Assembly: GCA_914767715.1 (NCBI GenBank)
Contig: OU612067.1
Span: 21,180,162-21,240,161 of the forward strand
DNA length: 60,000 nt
Direction of reading: 5' to 3'
Source: Membranipora membranacea
Taxonomy: Eukaryota > Bryozoa > Gymnolaemata > Cheilostomatida > Membraniporidae
Shown here: piece after piece, positions 47,542 to 58,221 of the stretch
How the letters are laid out: the number at the start of each line of letters is the position of its first letter
Position numbering within the stretch: position 1 is the stretch's first letter
Translations under genes and position numbers: made by a program
Notes under the pieces: model-generated
Told to the model about the DNA's origin: nothing
Database searches by the model: none
What the model saw: the letters and a program-made list of their open reading frames with translations, nothing else

Positions 47542-49876
47542 TTAGAGTAGGTTATGAGGAACTCTATTTTTTGAACTGGCCCTAAAAAAAGCAAAGGGTC
47601 CTCCCTTTGTTACTTTTTTTAATTTTAAAATCGCTCTCATTTCCGTTCTATTTATCGTAGGATCTTCATATTCCGGAATTTGAATGAGGCTAATGAAGCC
47701 ATCAACTGGTCCGAGTTTGAAAGAATTCCGATGGCTATTTAAATTTCTTACCCTGCGTTTGACATGTTTTTAAATGACAAAAGTGGCCCCCGTTAAAAGT
47801 GTCGCTGACGCCAAACTAAAAGGGGCAGCCCGAAACGGGTTTCAGTTCCTAAGTCAGCATGAACTTCCCCACGGTTTAGAGTAGGTTATGAGGAAATCTA
47901 TTTTTTGAACTGGCCGTAAAAAAGCAAAGGGTCCCCCCTTTGTTACTTTTTTTAATTTTAAAGTCGCTCTCATTTCCGTTCTATTTATCGTAGGATCTTC
48001 ATATTCTGGAATTTGAATGAGGCCAATGAGGCCATCAACTGGTCCGAGTTTGAAAGAATTCCGTTGGCTATTTAAATTTTTTACCCTGCGTTTGGCATGT
48101 TTTTTAATGACAAAAATGGCCCTTGTTAAAAATGTCGCTGACGCCAAACTAAAAGGGGCAGCCCCAAACGGGTTTCAGTTCCAAAGTCAGCATGAAATTC
48201 CCCATGGTTTAGAGTAGGTTAGGAGGAAATCTATTATTTGAACTGACCGTAAAAAAAGCAAAGGGTCCCCCCTTTGTCACTATTTTCAATTTTAAAGTCG
48301 CTCTCATTTCCGTTCTATTTATTGTAGGATCTTCATCTTCAGGAATTTGAATGAGGCCAATGAGGTTATCAACTGGTCCAAGTTTGAAAGAATTCCTATG
48401 GCTATTTAAATATATTTCCCTGCGTTTGGCATGTTTTTTAATGACAAAAGTGGCCCTCGTTAAAAATGTCGCTGACGCCAAACTAAAAGGGGCAGCCCCA
48501 AACGGGTTTCAGTTCCAAAGTCAGCATGAAATTCCCCACGGTTTAGAGTAGGTTAGGAGGAAATCCATTTTTTGAACGGGCCGTAAAAAAAGCAAAGGGT
48601 CCCTCCTTTGTTACTTTTTTTAATTTCAAAGTCGCTCTCATTTCCGTTCTATTTATTGTACGATCTTCACATTCTGGAATTTGAATGAAGCCAATGAGGC
48701 CATCCACTGGTCCGAGTTTGAAAGAAATCCGATGGCTATTTAAATTTTTTACCCCGCGTTTGGCATGTTTTTTGATGACAAAAGTTGCGCTCGTAAAAAA
48801 TGTCGCTGACGCCAAACTAAAGGGGGCAGCCCCAAACGAGTTTCAGTTCCAAAGTCAGCATGAAATTCCCCACGGTTTAGAGTAGTTTATGAGGAAATCT
48901 ATTTTTTGAACTGGCCGTAAAAAAAGCAAAGGGTCCCCCCTTTGTTACTTTTTTTAATTTTAAAGTCGCTCTCATTTCTGTTCCATTTATCGTAGGATCT
49001 TCATATTCTGGAATTTGAATGAGGCCAATAAGGCCATCAACTGGTCCGTGTTTGAAAGAATTCCGATGGCTATTTAAATTTTTTACCCTGCGTTTGGCAT
49101 GTTTTTTAATGACAAAAGTTGCCATCGTTAAAAATGTCGCTGACGCCAAACTAAAGGGGGCAGCCCGAAACGGGTTTCAGTTCCTAAGTCAGCATGAAAT
49201 TCCCCACGGTTTAGAGTAGGTTATGAGGAAATCTATTTTTTGAACTGGCCGTAAAAAAAGCAAAGGGTCCTCCCTTTGTTACTTTTTTTTATTTTAAAAT
49301 CGCTCTCATTTCCGTTCTATTTATGTTAGGATCTTCATATTCTGGAATTTGAATGAGGCCAATGAGGCCATCAACTGGTCCGAGTTTGAAAGAATTCCGA
49401 TGGTTATTTAAATTTTTACCCTGCGTTTGGCATGTTTTTTAATGCCAAAAGTGGCCCCCGTTAAAAATGTCGCTGACGCCAAACTAAAAGGGGCAGCCCA
49501 AAACGGGTTTCAGTTCCAAAGTCAGCATGAAATTTCTTACGGTTTAGAGTAGGTTATGAGGAAGTCTAATTTTTGAACTGGCCGTAAAAAAGCAAAGGGT
49601 CCTCCCTTTGTTACTTTTTTTAATTTTAAAATCGCTCTCATTTCCGTTCTATTTATCGTAGGATCTTCATATTCTGGAATTTGAATGAGGCCAATGAGGC
49701 CATCAACTGGTCCGAGTTTGAAAGAATTCCGATGGCTATTTAAATTTTTTACCCTGCGTTTGACATGTTTTTTAATGACAAAAGTGGCCCCCGTTAAAAG
49801 TGTCGCTGACGCCAAACTAAAAGGGGCAGCCCGAAACGGGTCTCAGTTCCAAAGTCAGCATGAAATTCACTACGGT
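47542..49876. repeat. 7-mer higher-order repeat, copy 3
   Basis: Tandem copy of 45207-47541. It has a private GAGTAGTTTATGAGG at the start of unit 48877. After it (49877-50878) come units that match the 42212, 42871 and 43206 neighbourhood, without the 326-bp unit. Confidence 0.9.
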
Positions 49877-50878
49877 TTAGAGTAGGTTATGAGGAAATCT
49901 ATTTTTTGAACTGGCCGTAAAAAAGCAAAGGGTCCACCCTTTGTTACTTTTTTTAATTTTAAAATCGCTCTCATTTCCGTTCTATTTATCGTAGGATCTT
50001 CATATTCTGGAATTTGAATGAGGCCAATAAGGCCATCAACTGGTCCGAGTTTAAAAGAATTCCGATGGCTATTTAAATTTTTTACCCTGCGTTTGGCATG
50101 TTTTTTAATGACAAAAGTTGCCATCGTTAAAAATGTCGCTGACGCCAAACTAAAAGGGGCAGCCCGAAACTGGTTTCAGTTCCAAAGTCAGCATGAAATT
50201 CCCCACGGTTTAGAGTAGGTTATGAGGAAATCTATTTTTTGAACTGGCCGTAAAAAAAGCAAAGGGTCCCCCCCTTTGTTACTTTTTTTAATTTTAAAAT
50301 CGCTCTCATTTCCGTTCTATTTATCGTAGGATCTTCATATTCTGGAATTTGAATGAGGCCAATGAGGCCATTAACTGGTCCGAGTTTGAAAGAATTCCGA
50401 TGGCTATTCAAATTTTTTACCCTGCGTTTGGCATGTTTTTTAATGACAAAAGTGGCCCCCGTTAAAAATGTCGCTGACGCCAAACTAAAAGGGGCAGCCC
50501 AAAACGGGTCTCAGTTCCAAAGTCAGCATGAAATTCACTACGGTTGAGAGTAGGTTAGGAGGAAATCTATTTTTTGAACTGGCCGTAAAAAAAGCAAAGG
50601 GTCCCCCCTTTGGTACTTTTTGTAATTTTAAAGTCGCTCTTATTTCCGTTCTATTTATCGTAGGATCTTCATATTCTGGAATTTGAATAAGGCCAATAAG
50701 GCCATCAACTGGTCCGAGTTTTAAAGATTTCCGACGGCTATTTAAATTTTTTACCCTGCGTTTGGCATGTTTTTTAATGACAAAAATGGCCCTCGTTAAA
50801 AATGTCGCTGACGCCAAACTAAAAGGGGCAGCCCCAAACGGGTTTCAGTTCCAAAGTCAGCATGAAATTCCCCACGGT

Positions 50879-51212
50879 TTAAAGTAGGTTAGGAGGAAAT
50901 CTATTTTTTGAACGGGCCGTAAAAAAATCAAAGGGTCCCCCCTTTGTTACTTTTTTTAATTTCAAAGTCGCTCTCATTTCTGTTCTATTTATCCTAGGAT
51001 CGTCATATTCTAGAATTTGAATGAGGGCAATGAGGCCATCCACTGGTCCGAGTTTGAAAGAATTCCGATGGCTATTTAAATTTTTTACCCCGCGTTTGAC
51101 ATGTTTTTTAATGACAAAAGTTGCGCTCGTTAAAATTGTCGCTGACGCCAAACTAAAAGGGGCAGCCCCAAACGGGTTTCAGTTCCAAAGTCAGCATGAA
51201 ATTCCCCACGGT
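50879..51212 (+). repeat. monomer with CCTAGGATCGTCATATTCTAG, copy of 22866
   Basis: Markers are GTAAAAAAATCAAAGG, TTTATCCTAGGATCGTC, ATTCTAGAATTTG, GAGGGCAATGAGG and CATCCACTGG. It is nearly identical to the unit at 22866-23199, 28 kb away, with one visible difference at its start (TTTAAAGTAGG). No unit like it occurs in between, and its neighbours differ from those at 22.9 kb. Confidence 0.88.
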
Positions 51213-51546
51213 TTAGAGTAGGTTAGGAGGAAATCTATTTTTTGAACGGGCCGTAAAAAAATCAAAGGGTCCCCCCTTTGTTACTTTTTTTAATTTCAAA
51301 GTCGCTCTCATTTCTGTTCTATTTATCCTAGGATCGTCATATTCTAGAATTTGAATGAGGGCAATGAGGCCATCCACTGGTCCGAGTTTGAAAGAATTCC
51401 GATGGCTATTTAAATTTTTTACCCTGCGTTTGGCATGTTTTTTAATGACAAAAGTGGCCCCCGTTAAAAATGTCGCTGACGCCAAACTAAAAGGGGCAGC
51501 CCGAAACGGGTTTCAGTTCCAAAGTCAGCATGAAATTCCCCACGGT
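51213..51546 (+). repeat. hybrid monomer, left half 50879-type
   Basis: It repeats the left half of 50879 through CATCCACTGG and then continues as a right-half unit of the 21-mer family (ACCCTGCGTTTGGCATG, CCCCCGTTAAAAATG, CCCGAAACGGG). The switch lies between offsets about 160 and 209. It joins the 50879 unit to the block 51547-54549. Confidence 0.88.
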
Positions 51547-54500
51547 TTAGAGTAGGTTATGAGGAAATCTATTTTTTGAACTGGCCGTAAAAAAAGCAAA
51601 GGGTCCTCCGTTTGTTACTTTTTTTAATTTTAAAATCGCTCTCATTTCCGTTCTATTTATGTTAGGATCTTCATATTCTGGAATTTGAATGAGGCCAATA
51701 AGGCCATCAACTGGTCCAAGTTTGAAAGAATTCCGATGGCTATTTAAATTTTTTACCCTGCGTTTGGCATGTTTTTTAATGACAAAAGTGGCCCCCGTTA
51801 AAAATGTCGCTGACGCCAAACTAAAAGGGGCAGCCCCAAACGGGTTTCAGTTCCAAAGTCAGCATAAAATTCACTACGGTTTAGAGTAGGTTATGAGGAA
51901 ATCTATTTTTTGAACTGGCCGTAAAAAAGCAAAGGGTCCACCCTTTGTTACTTTTTTAAATTTTGAAATCGCTCTCATTTCCGTTCTAGTTATCGTAGGA
52001 TCTTCATATTCTGGAATATGAATGAGGCCAATGAGGCCATCAACTGGTCCGAGTTTGAAAGAATTCCGATGGCTATTTAAATTTTTTACCCTGCGTTTGG
52101 CATGTTTTTTAATGACAAAAGTGGCCCCCGTTAAAAATGTCGCTGACGCCAAACTAAAAGGGGCAGCCCGAAACAGGTTTCAGTTCCAAAGTCAGCATGA
52201 AATTCCCCACGGTTTAGAGTAGGTTATGAGGAAATCTATTTTTTGAACTGGCCGTAAAAAAAGCAAAGGGTCCTCCGTTTGTTACTTTTTTTAATTTTAA
52301 AATCGCTCTCATTTCCGTTCTATTTATGTTAGGATCTTCATATTCTGGAATTTGAATGAGGACAATAAGGCCATCAACTGGTCCAAGTTTGAAAGAATTC
52401 CGATGGCTATTTAAATTTTTTACCCTGCGTTTGGCATGTTTTTTAATGACAAAAGTGGCCCCCGTTAAAAATGTCGCTGACGCCAAACTAAAAGGGGCAG
52501 CCCCAAACGGGTTTCAGTTCCAAAGTCAGCATAAAATTCACTACGGTTTAGAGTAGGTTATGAGGAAATCTATTTTTTGAACTGGCCGTAAAAAAGCAAA
52601 GGGTCCACCCTTTGTTACTTTTTTAAATTTTGAAATCGCTCTCATTTCCGTTCTATTTATCGTAGGATCTTCATATTCTGGAATATGAATGAGGCCAATG
52701 AGGCCATCAACTGGTCCGAGTTTGAAAGAATTCCGATGGCTATTTAAATTTTTTACCCTGCGTTTGGCATGTTTTTTAATGACAAAAGTGGCCCCCGTTA
52801 AAAATGTCGCTGACGCCAAACTAAAAGGGGCAGCCCGAAACAGGTTTCAGTTCCAAAGTCAGCATGAAATTCCCCACGGTTTAGAGTAGGTTATGAGGAA
52901 ATCTATTTTCTGAACTGGCCGTAAAAAAAGCAAAGGGTCCCCCCTTTGTTACTTTTTTTATTTTTAAAATCGCTCTCATTTCCGTTCTATTTATCGTAGG
53001 ATCTTCATATTCTGGAATTTGAATGAGGCCAATGAGGCCATCAACTGGTCCGAGTTTGAAAGAATTCCGATGGCTATTTAAATTTTTTACCCTGCGTTTG
53101 GCATGTTTTTTAATGACAAAAGTGGCCCCCGTTAAAAATGTCGCTGACGCCAAACTAAAAGGGGCAGCCCAAAACGGGTTTCAGTTCCAAAGTCAGCATG
53201 ATATTCCCCACGGTTTAGAGTAGGTTATGAGGAACTCTATTTTTTGAACTGGCCGTAAAAAAAGCAAAGGGTCCTCCCTTTGTTACTTTTTTTAATTTTA
53301 AAATCGCTCTCATTTCCGTTCTATTTATCGTAGGATCTTCATATTCTGGAATTTGAATGAGGCTAATGAAGCCATCAACTGGTCCGAGTTTGAAAGAATT
53401 CCGATGGCTATTTAAATTTCTTACCCTGCGTTTGACATGTTTTTAAATGACAAAAGTGGCCCCCGTTAAAAGTGTCGCTGACGCCAAACTAAAAGGGGCA
53501 GCCCGAAACGGGTTTCAGTTCCTAAGTCAGCATGAAATTCCCCACGGTTTAGAGTAGGTTATGAGGAAATCTATTTTTTGAACTGGCCGTAAAAAAGCAA
53601 AGGGTCCCCCCTTTGTTACTTTTTTTAATTTTAAAGTCGCTCTCATTTCCGTTCTATTTATCGTAGGATCTTCATATTCGTGAATTTGAATGAGGCCAAT
53701 GAGGCCATCAACTGGTCCGAGTTTGAAAGAATTCCGTTGGCTATTTAAATTTTTTACCCTGCGTTTGGCATGTTTTTTAATGACAAAAATGGCCCTTGTT
53801 AAAAATGTCGCTGACGCCAAACTAAAAGGGGCAGCCACAAACGGGTTTCAGTTCCAAAGTCAGCATGAAATTCCCCATGGTTTAGAGTAGGTTAGGAGGA
53901 AATCTATTATTTGAACTGACCGTAAAAAAAGCAAAGGGTCCCCCCTTTGTCACTATTTTCAATTTTAAAGTCGCTCTCATTTCCGTTCTATTTATTGTAG
54001 GATCTTCATCTTCAGGAATTTGAATGAGGCCAATGAGGTTATCAACTGGTCCAAGTTTGAAAGAATTCCTATGGCTATTTAAATATATTTCCCTGCGTTT
54101 GGCATGTTTTTTAATGACAAAAGTGGCCCTCGTTAAAAATGTCGCTGACGCCAAACTAAAAGGGGCAGCCCCAAACGGGTTTCAGTTCCAATGTCAGCAT
54201 GAAATTCCCCACGGTTTAGAGTAGGTTAGGAGGAAATCCATTTTTTGAACGGGCCGTAAAAAAAGCAAAGGGTCCCTCCTTTGTTACTTTTCTTAATTTC
54301 AAAGTCGCTCTCATTTCCGTTCTATTTATTGTACGATCTTCACATTCTGGAATTTGAATGAAGCCAATGAGGCCATCCACTGGTCCGAGTTTGAAAGAAA
54401 TCCGATGGCTATTTAAATTTTTTACCCCGCGTTTGGCATGTTTTTTGATGACAAAAGTTGCGCTCGTAAAAAATGTCGCTGACGCCAAACTAAAGGGGGC

Positions 54501-54549
54501 AGCCCCAAACGAGTTTCAGTTCCAAAGTCAGCATGAAATTCCCCACGGT
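51547..54549. repeat. 9-unit block copied from the 21-mer family (matches 43540-46541)
   Basis: Nine units match 43540-46541 at shifts of 8007-8008 bp: the doubled 2-mer, the GCATGATATTCC unit (52881), the GGAACTCTATTTT unit (53215), the A6-tract unit (53549), F and G. The match ends at 54550, where type C replaces the C/34218 hybrid. Confidence 0.87.
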
Positions 54550-55885
54550 TTAGAGTAGGTTATGAGGAAATCTATTTTTTGAACTGGCCGTAAAAAAAGC
54601 AAAGGGTCCCCCCTTTGTTACTTTTTTTAATTTTAAAGTCGCTCTCATTTCTGTTCCATTTATCGTAGGATCTTCATATTCTGGAATTTGAATGAGGCCA
54701 ATGAGGCCATCAACTGGTCCGTGTTTGAAAGAATTCCGATGGCTATTTGAATTTTTTACCATGCGTTTGGCATGTTTTTTAATGACAAAAGTGACCCTCG
54801 TTAAAAATGTCGCTGACGCCAAACTAAAGGGGGCAGCCCGAAACGGGTTTCAGTTCCTAAGTCAGCATGAAATTCCCCGCGGTTTAGAGTAGGTTATGAG
54901 GAAATCTATTTTTTGAACTGGCCGTAAAAAAAGCAAAGGGTCCTCCCTTTGTTACTTTTTTTAATTTTAAAATCGCTCTCATTTCCGTTCTATTTATCGT
55001 AGGATCTTCATATTCTGGAATTTGAATAAGGCCAATGAGGCCATCGACTGGTCCGAGTTTGAAAGAATTCCGATGGCTATTTAAATTTTTTACCCTGCGT
55101 TTGGCATGTTTTTTAATGACAAAAGTGGCCCCCGTTAGAAATGTCGCTGACGCCAATCTAAAAGGGGCAGCCCAAAACGGGTTTCAGTTCCAAAGTCAGC
55201 ATGAAATTCCCTACGGTTTAGAGTAGGTTATGAGGAAATTTATTTTTTGAACTGGCCGTAAAAAAAGCAAAGGGTCCCCCCTTTGTTACTTTTTTTAATT
55301 TTAAATTCGCTCTCATTTCGGTTCTATTTATCGTAGGATCTTCATATTCTGGAATTTGAATGAGGCCAATGAGGCCATCAACTGGTCCGAGTTTAAAAGA
55401 ATTCCGATGGCTATTTAAATTTCTTACCCTGCGTTTGACATGTTTTTTAATGACAAAAGTGGCCCCCGTTAAAAGTGTCGCTGACGCCAAACTAAAAGGG
55501 GCAGCCCGAAACGGGTTTCAGTTCCTAAGTCAGCATGAAATTCCCCACGGTTTAGAGTAGGTTATGAGGAAATCTATTTTTTGAACTGGCCGTAAAAAAA
55601 GCAAAGGGTCCCCCCTTTGTTACTTTTTTTAATTTTAAAATCGCTCTCATTTCCGTTCTATTTATTGTAGGATCTTCATATTTTGGAATTTGAATGAGGC
55701 CAATGAGGCCATCAGCTGGTCCGAGTTTGAAAGAATTCCGATGGCTATTTAAATTTTTTACCCTGCGTTTGGCATGTTTTTTAATGACAAAAGTGGCCCC
55801 CGTTAAAAATGTCGCTGACGTCAAACTAAAAGGGGCAGCCCGAAACGGGTTTCAGTTCCAAAGTCAGCATGAAATTCCCCACGGT

Positions 55886-56218
55886 TTAGAGTAGGTTAGG
55901 AGGAAATCCATTTTTTGAACGGGCCGTAAAAAAAGCAAAGGGTCCTCCCTTTGTTACTTTTTCAATTTTAAAGTCGCTCTTATTTCCGTTCTATTTATTG
56001 TAGGATCTTCATCTTCAGGAATTTGAATGAGGCCAATGAGGTTATCAACTGGTCCAAGTTTGAAAGAATTCCGATGGCTATTTAAATTTTTTACCCCGCG
56101 TTTGGCATGTTTTTTGATGACAAAAGTTGCGCTCGTAAAAAATGTCGCTGACGCCAAACTAAAGGGGGCAGCCCCAAACGAGTTTCAGTTCCAAAGTCAG
56201 CATGAAATTCCCCACGGT
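55886..56218 (+). repeat. hybrid monomer F/G (333 bp)
   Basis: The left part is F (CTTCATCTTCAGG, GAGGTTATC, GGTCCAAG) with TTACTTTTTCAATTTT. The right part is G (CCGATGG, ACCCCGCG, TTTTTTGATGAC, GCGCTCGTAAAAAATG, CCCAAACGAG). The switch falls between offsets about 172 and 189, at the EcoRI site. It replaces the F-G pair by one unit, so one unit was lost relative to 57889-58555. Confidence 0.88.
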
Positions 56219-57554
56219 TTAGAGTAGGTTATGAGGAAATCTATTTTTTGAACTGGCCGTAAAAAAAGCAAAGGGTCCCCCCTCTGTTACTTTTTTTAAT
56301 TTTAAAGTCGCTCTCATTTCTGTTCCATTTATCGTAGGATCTTCATATTCTGGAATTTGAATGAGGCCAATGAGGCCATCAACTGGTCCGTGTTTGAAAG
56401 AATTCCGATGGCTATTTGAATTTTTTACCATGCGTTTGGCATGTTTTTTAATGACAAAAGTGACCCTCGTTAAAAATGTCGCTGACGCCAAACTAAAGGG
56501 GGCAGCCCGAAACGGGTTTCAGTTCCTAAGTCAGCATGAAATTCCCCGCGGTTTAGAGTAGGTTATGAGGAAATCTATTTTTTGAACTGGCCGTAAAAAA
56601 AGCAAAGGGTCCTCCCTTTGTTACTTTTTTTAATTTTAAAATCGCTCTCATTTCCGTTCTGTTTATCGTAGGATCTTCATATTCTGGAATTTGAATAAGG
56701 CCAATGAGGCCATCGACTGGTCCGAGTTTGAAAGAATTCCGATGGCTATTTAAATTTTTTACCCTGCGTTTGGCATGTTTTTTAATGACAAAAGTGGCCC
56801 CCGTTAGAAATGTCGCTGACGCCAAACTAAAAGGGGCAGCCCAAAACGGGTTTCAGTTCCAAAGTCAGCATGAAATTCCCTACGGTTTAGAGTAGGTTAT
56901 GAGGAAATTTATTTTTTGAACTGGCCGTAAAAAAAGCAAAGGGTCCCCCCTTTGTTACTTTTTTTAATTTTAAATTCGCTCTCATTTCCGTTCTAGTTAT
57001 CGTAGGATCTTCATATTCTGGAATTTGAATGAGGCCAATGAGGCCATCAACTGGTCCGAGTTTAAAAGAATTCCGATGGCTATTTAAATTTCTTACCCTG
57101 CGTTTGACATGTTTTTTAATGACAAAAGTGGCCCCCGTTAAAAGTGTCGCTGACGCCAAACTAAAAGGGGCAGCCCGAAACGGGTTTCAGTTCCTAAGTC
57201 AGCATGAAATTCCCCACGGTTTAGAGTAGGTTATGAGGAAATCTATTTTTTGAACTGGCCGTAAAAAAAGCAAAGGGTCCCCCCTTTGTTACTTTTTTTA
57301 ATTTTAAAATCGCTCTCATTTCCGTTCTATTTATTGTAGGATCTTCATATTCTGGAATTTGAATGAGGCCAATGAGGCCATCAACTGGTCCGAGTTTGAA
57401 AGAATTCCGATGGCTATTTAAATTTTTTACCCTGCGTTTGGCATGTTTTTTAATGACAAAAGTGGCCCCCGTTAAAAATGTCGCTGACGCCAAACTAAAA
57501 GGGGCAGCCCCAAACGGGTTTCAGTTCCAAAGTCAGCATGAAATTCCCCACGGT

Positions 57555-57888
57555 TTAGAGTAGGTTAGGAGGAAATCCATTTTTTGAACGGGCCGTAAAA
57601 AAAGCAAAGGGTCCCTCCTTTGTTACTTTTTTTAATTTCAAAGTCGCTCTCATTTCCGTTCTATTTATTGTACGATCTTCACATTCTGGAATTTGAATGA
57701 GGCCAATGAGGCCATCAACTGGTCCGAGTTTGAAAGAATTCCGATGGCTATTTAAATTTTTTACCCTGCGTTTGGCATGTTTTTTAATGACAAAAGTGGC
57801 CCCCGTTAAAAATGTCGCTGACGTCAAACTAAAAGGGGCAGCCCGAAACGGGTTTCAGTTCCAAAGTCAGCATGAAATTCCCCACGGT
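57555..57888 (+). repeat. hybrid monomer G/GACGTC-type
   Basis: The left part is G (AATCCATTTTTTGAACGGG, GGGTCCCTCC, TACGATCTTCACATTC). From GAGGCCATCAACTGG on it matches the 55552 unit, including GACGTCAAAC. The switch lies between offsets about 130 and 146. Confidence 0.85.
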
Positions 57889-58221
57889 TTAGAGTAGGTT
57901 ATGAGGAAATCTATTTTTTGAACTGGCCGTAAAAAAAGCAAAGGGTCCTCCCTTTGTTACTTTTTCAATTTTAAAGTCGCTCTTATTTCCGTTCTATTTA
58001 TTGTAGGATCTTCATCTTCAGGAATTTGAATGAGGCCAATGAGGTTATCAACTGGTCCAAGTTTGAAAGAATTCCTATGGCTATTTAAATATATTTCCCT
58101 GCGTTTGGCATGTTTTTTAATGACAAAAGTGGCCCTCGTTAAAAATGTCGCTGACGCCAATCTAAAAGGGGCAGCCCCAAACGGGTTTCAGTTCCAAAGT
58201 CAGCATGAAATTCCCCACGGT

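Larger units (their letters stand above)
41015..48009. repeat. 21-mer higher-order repeat, copy 2 (6995 bp)
   Basis: Near-identical tandem copy of 34020-41014. Both copies contain the 8-bp-deleted unit, the 2-mer near 36.5/43.5 kb, the F-G pair and the 7-mer start unit with GGAACTCTATTTT. Confidence 0.9.
54216..58221. repeat. 12-mer higher-order repeat, copy 1 (4006 bp)
   Basis: Order: G, C, D, E, unit with GACGTCAAAC (55552), F/G hybrid (55886), C, D, E, unit 57221, G hybrid (57555), F (57889). Copy 2 starts at 58222 and runs to the window end. Inside it a 5-unit shift (1669 bp) relates 54550-55885 to 56219-57554. Confidence 0.87.
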
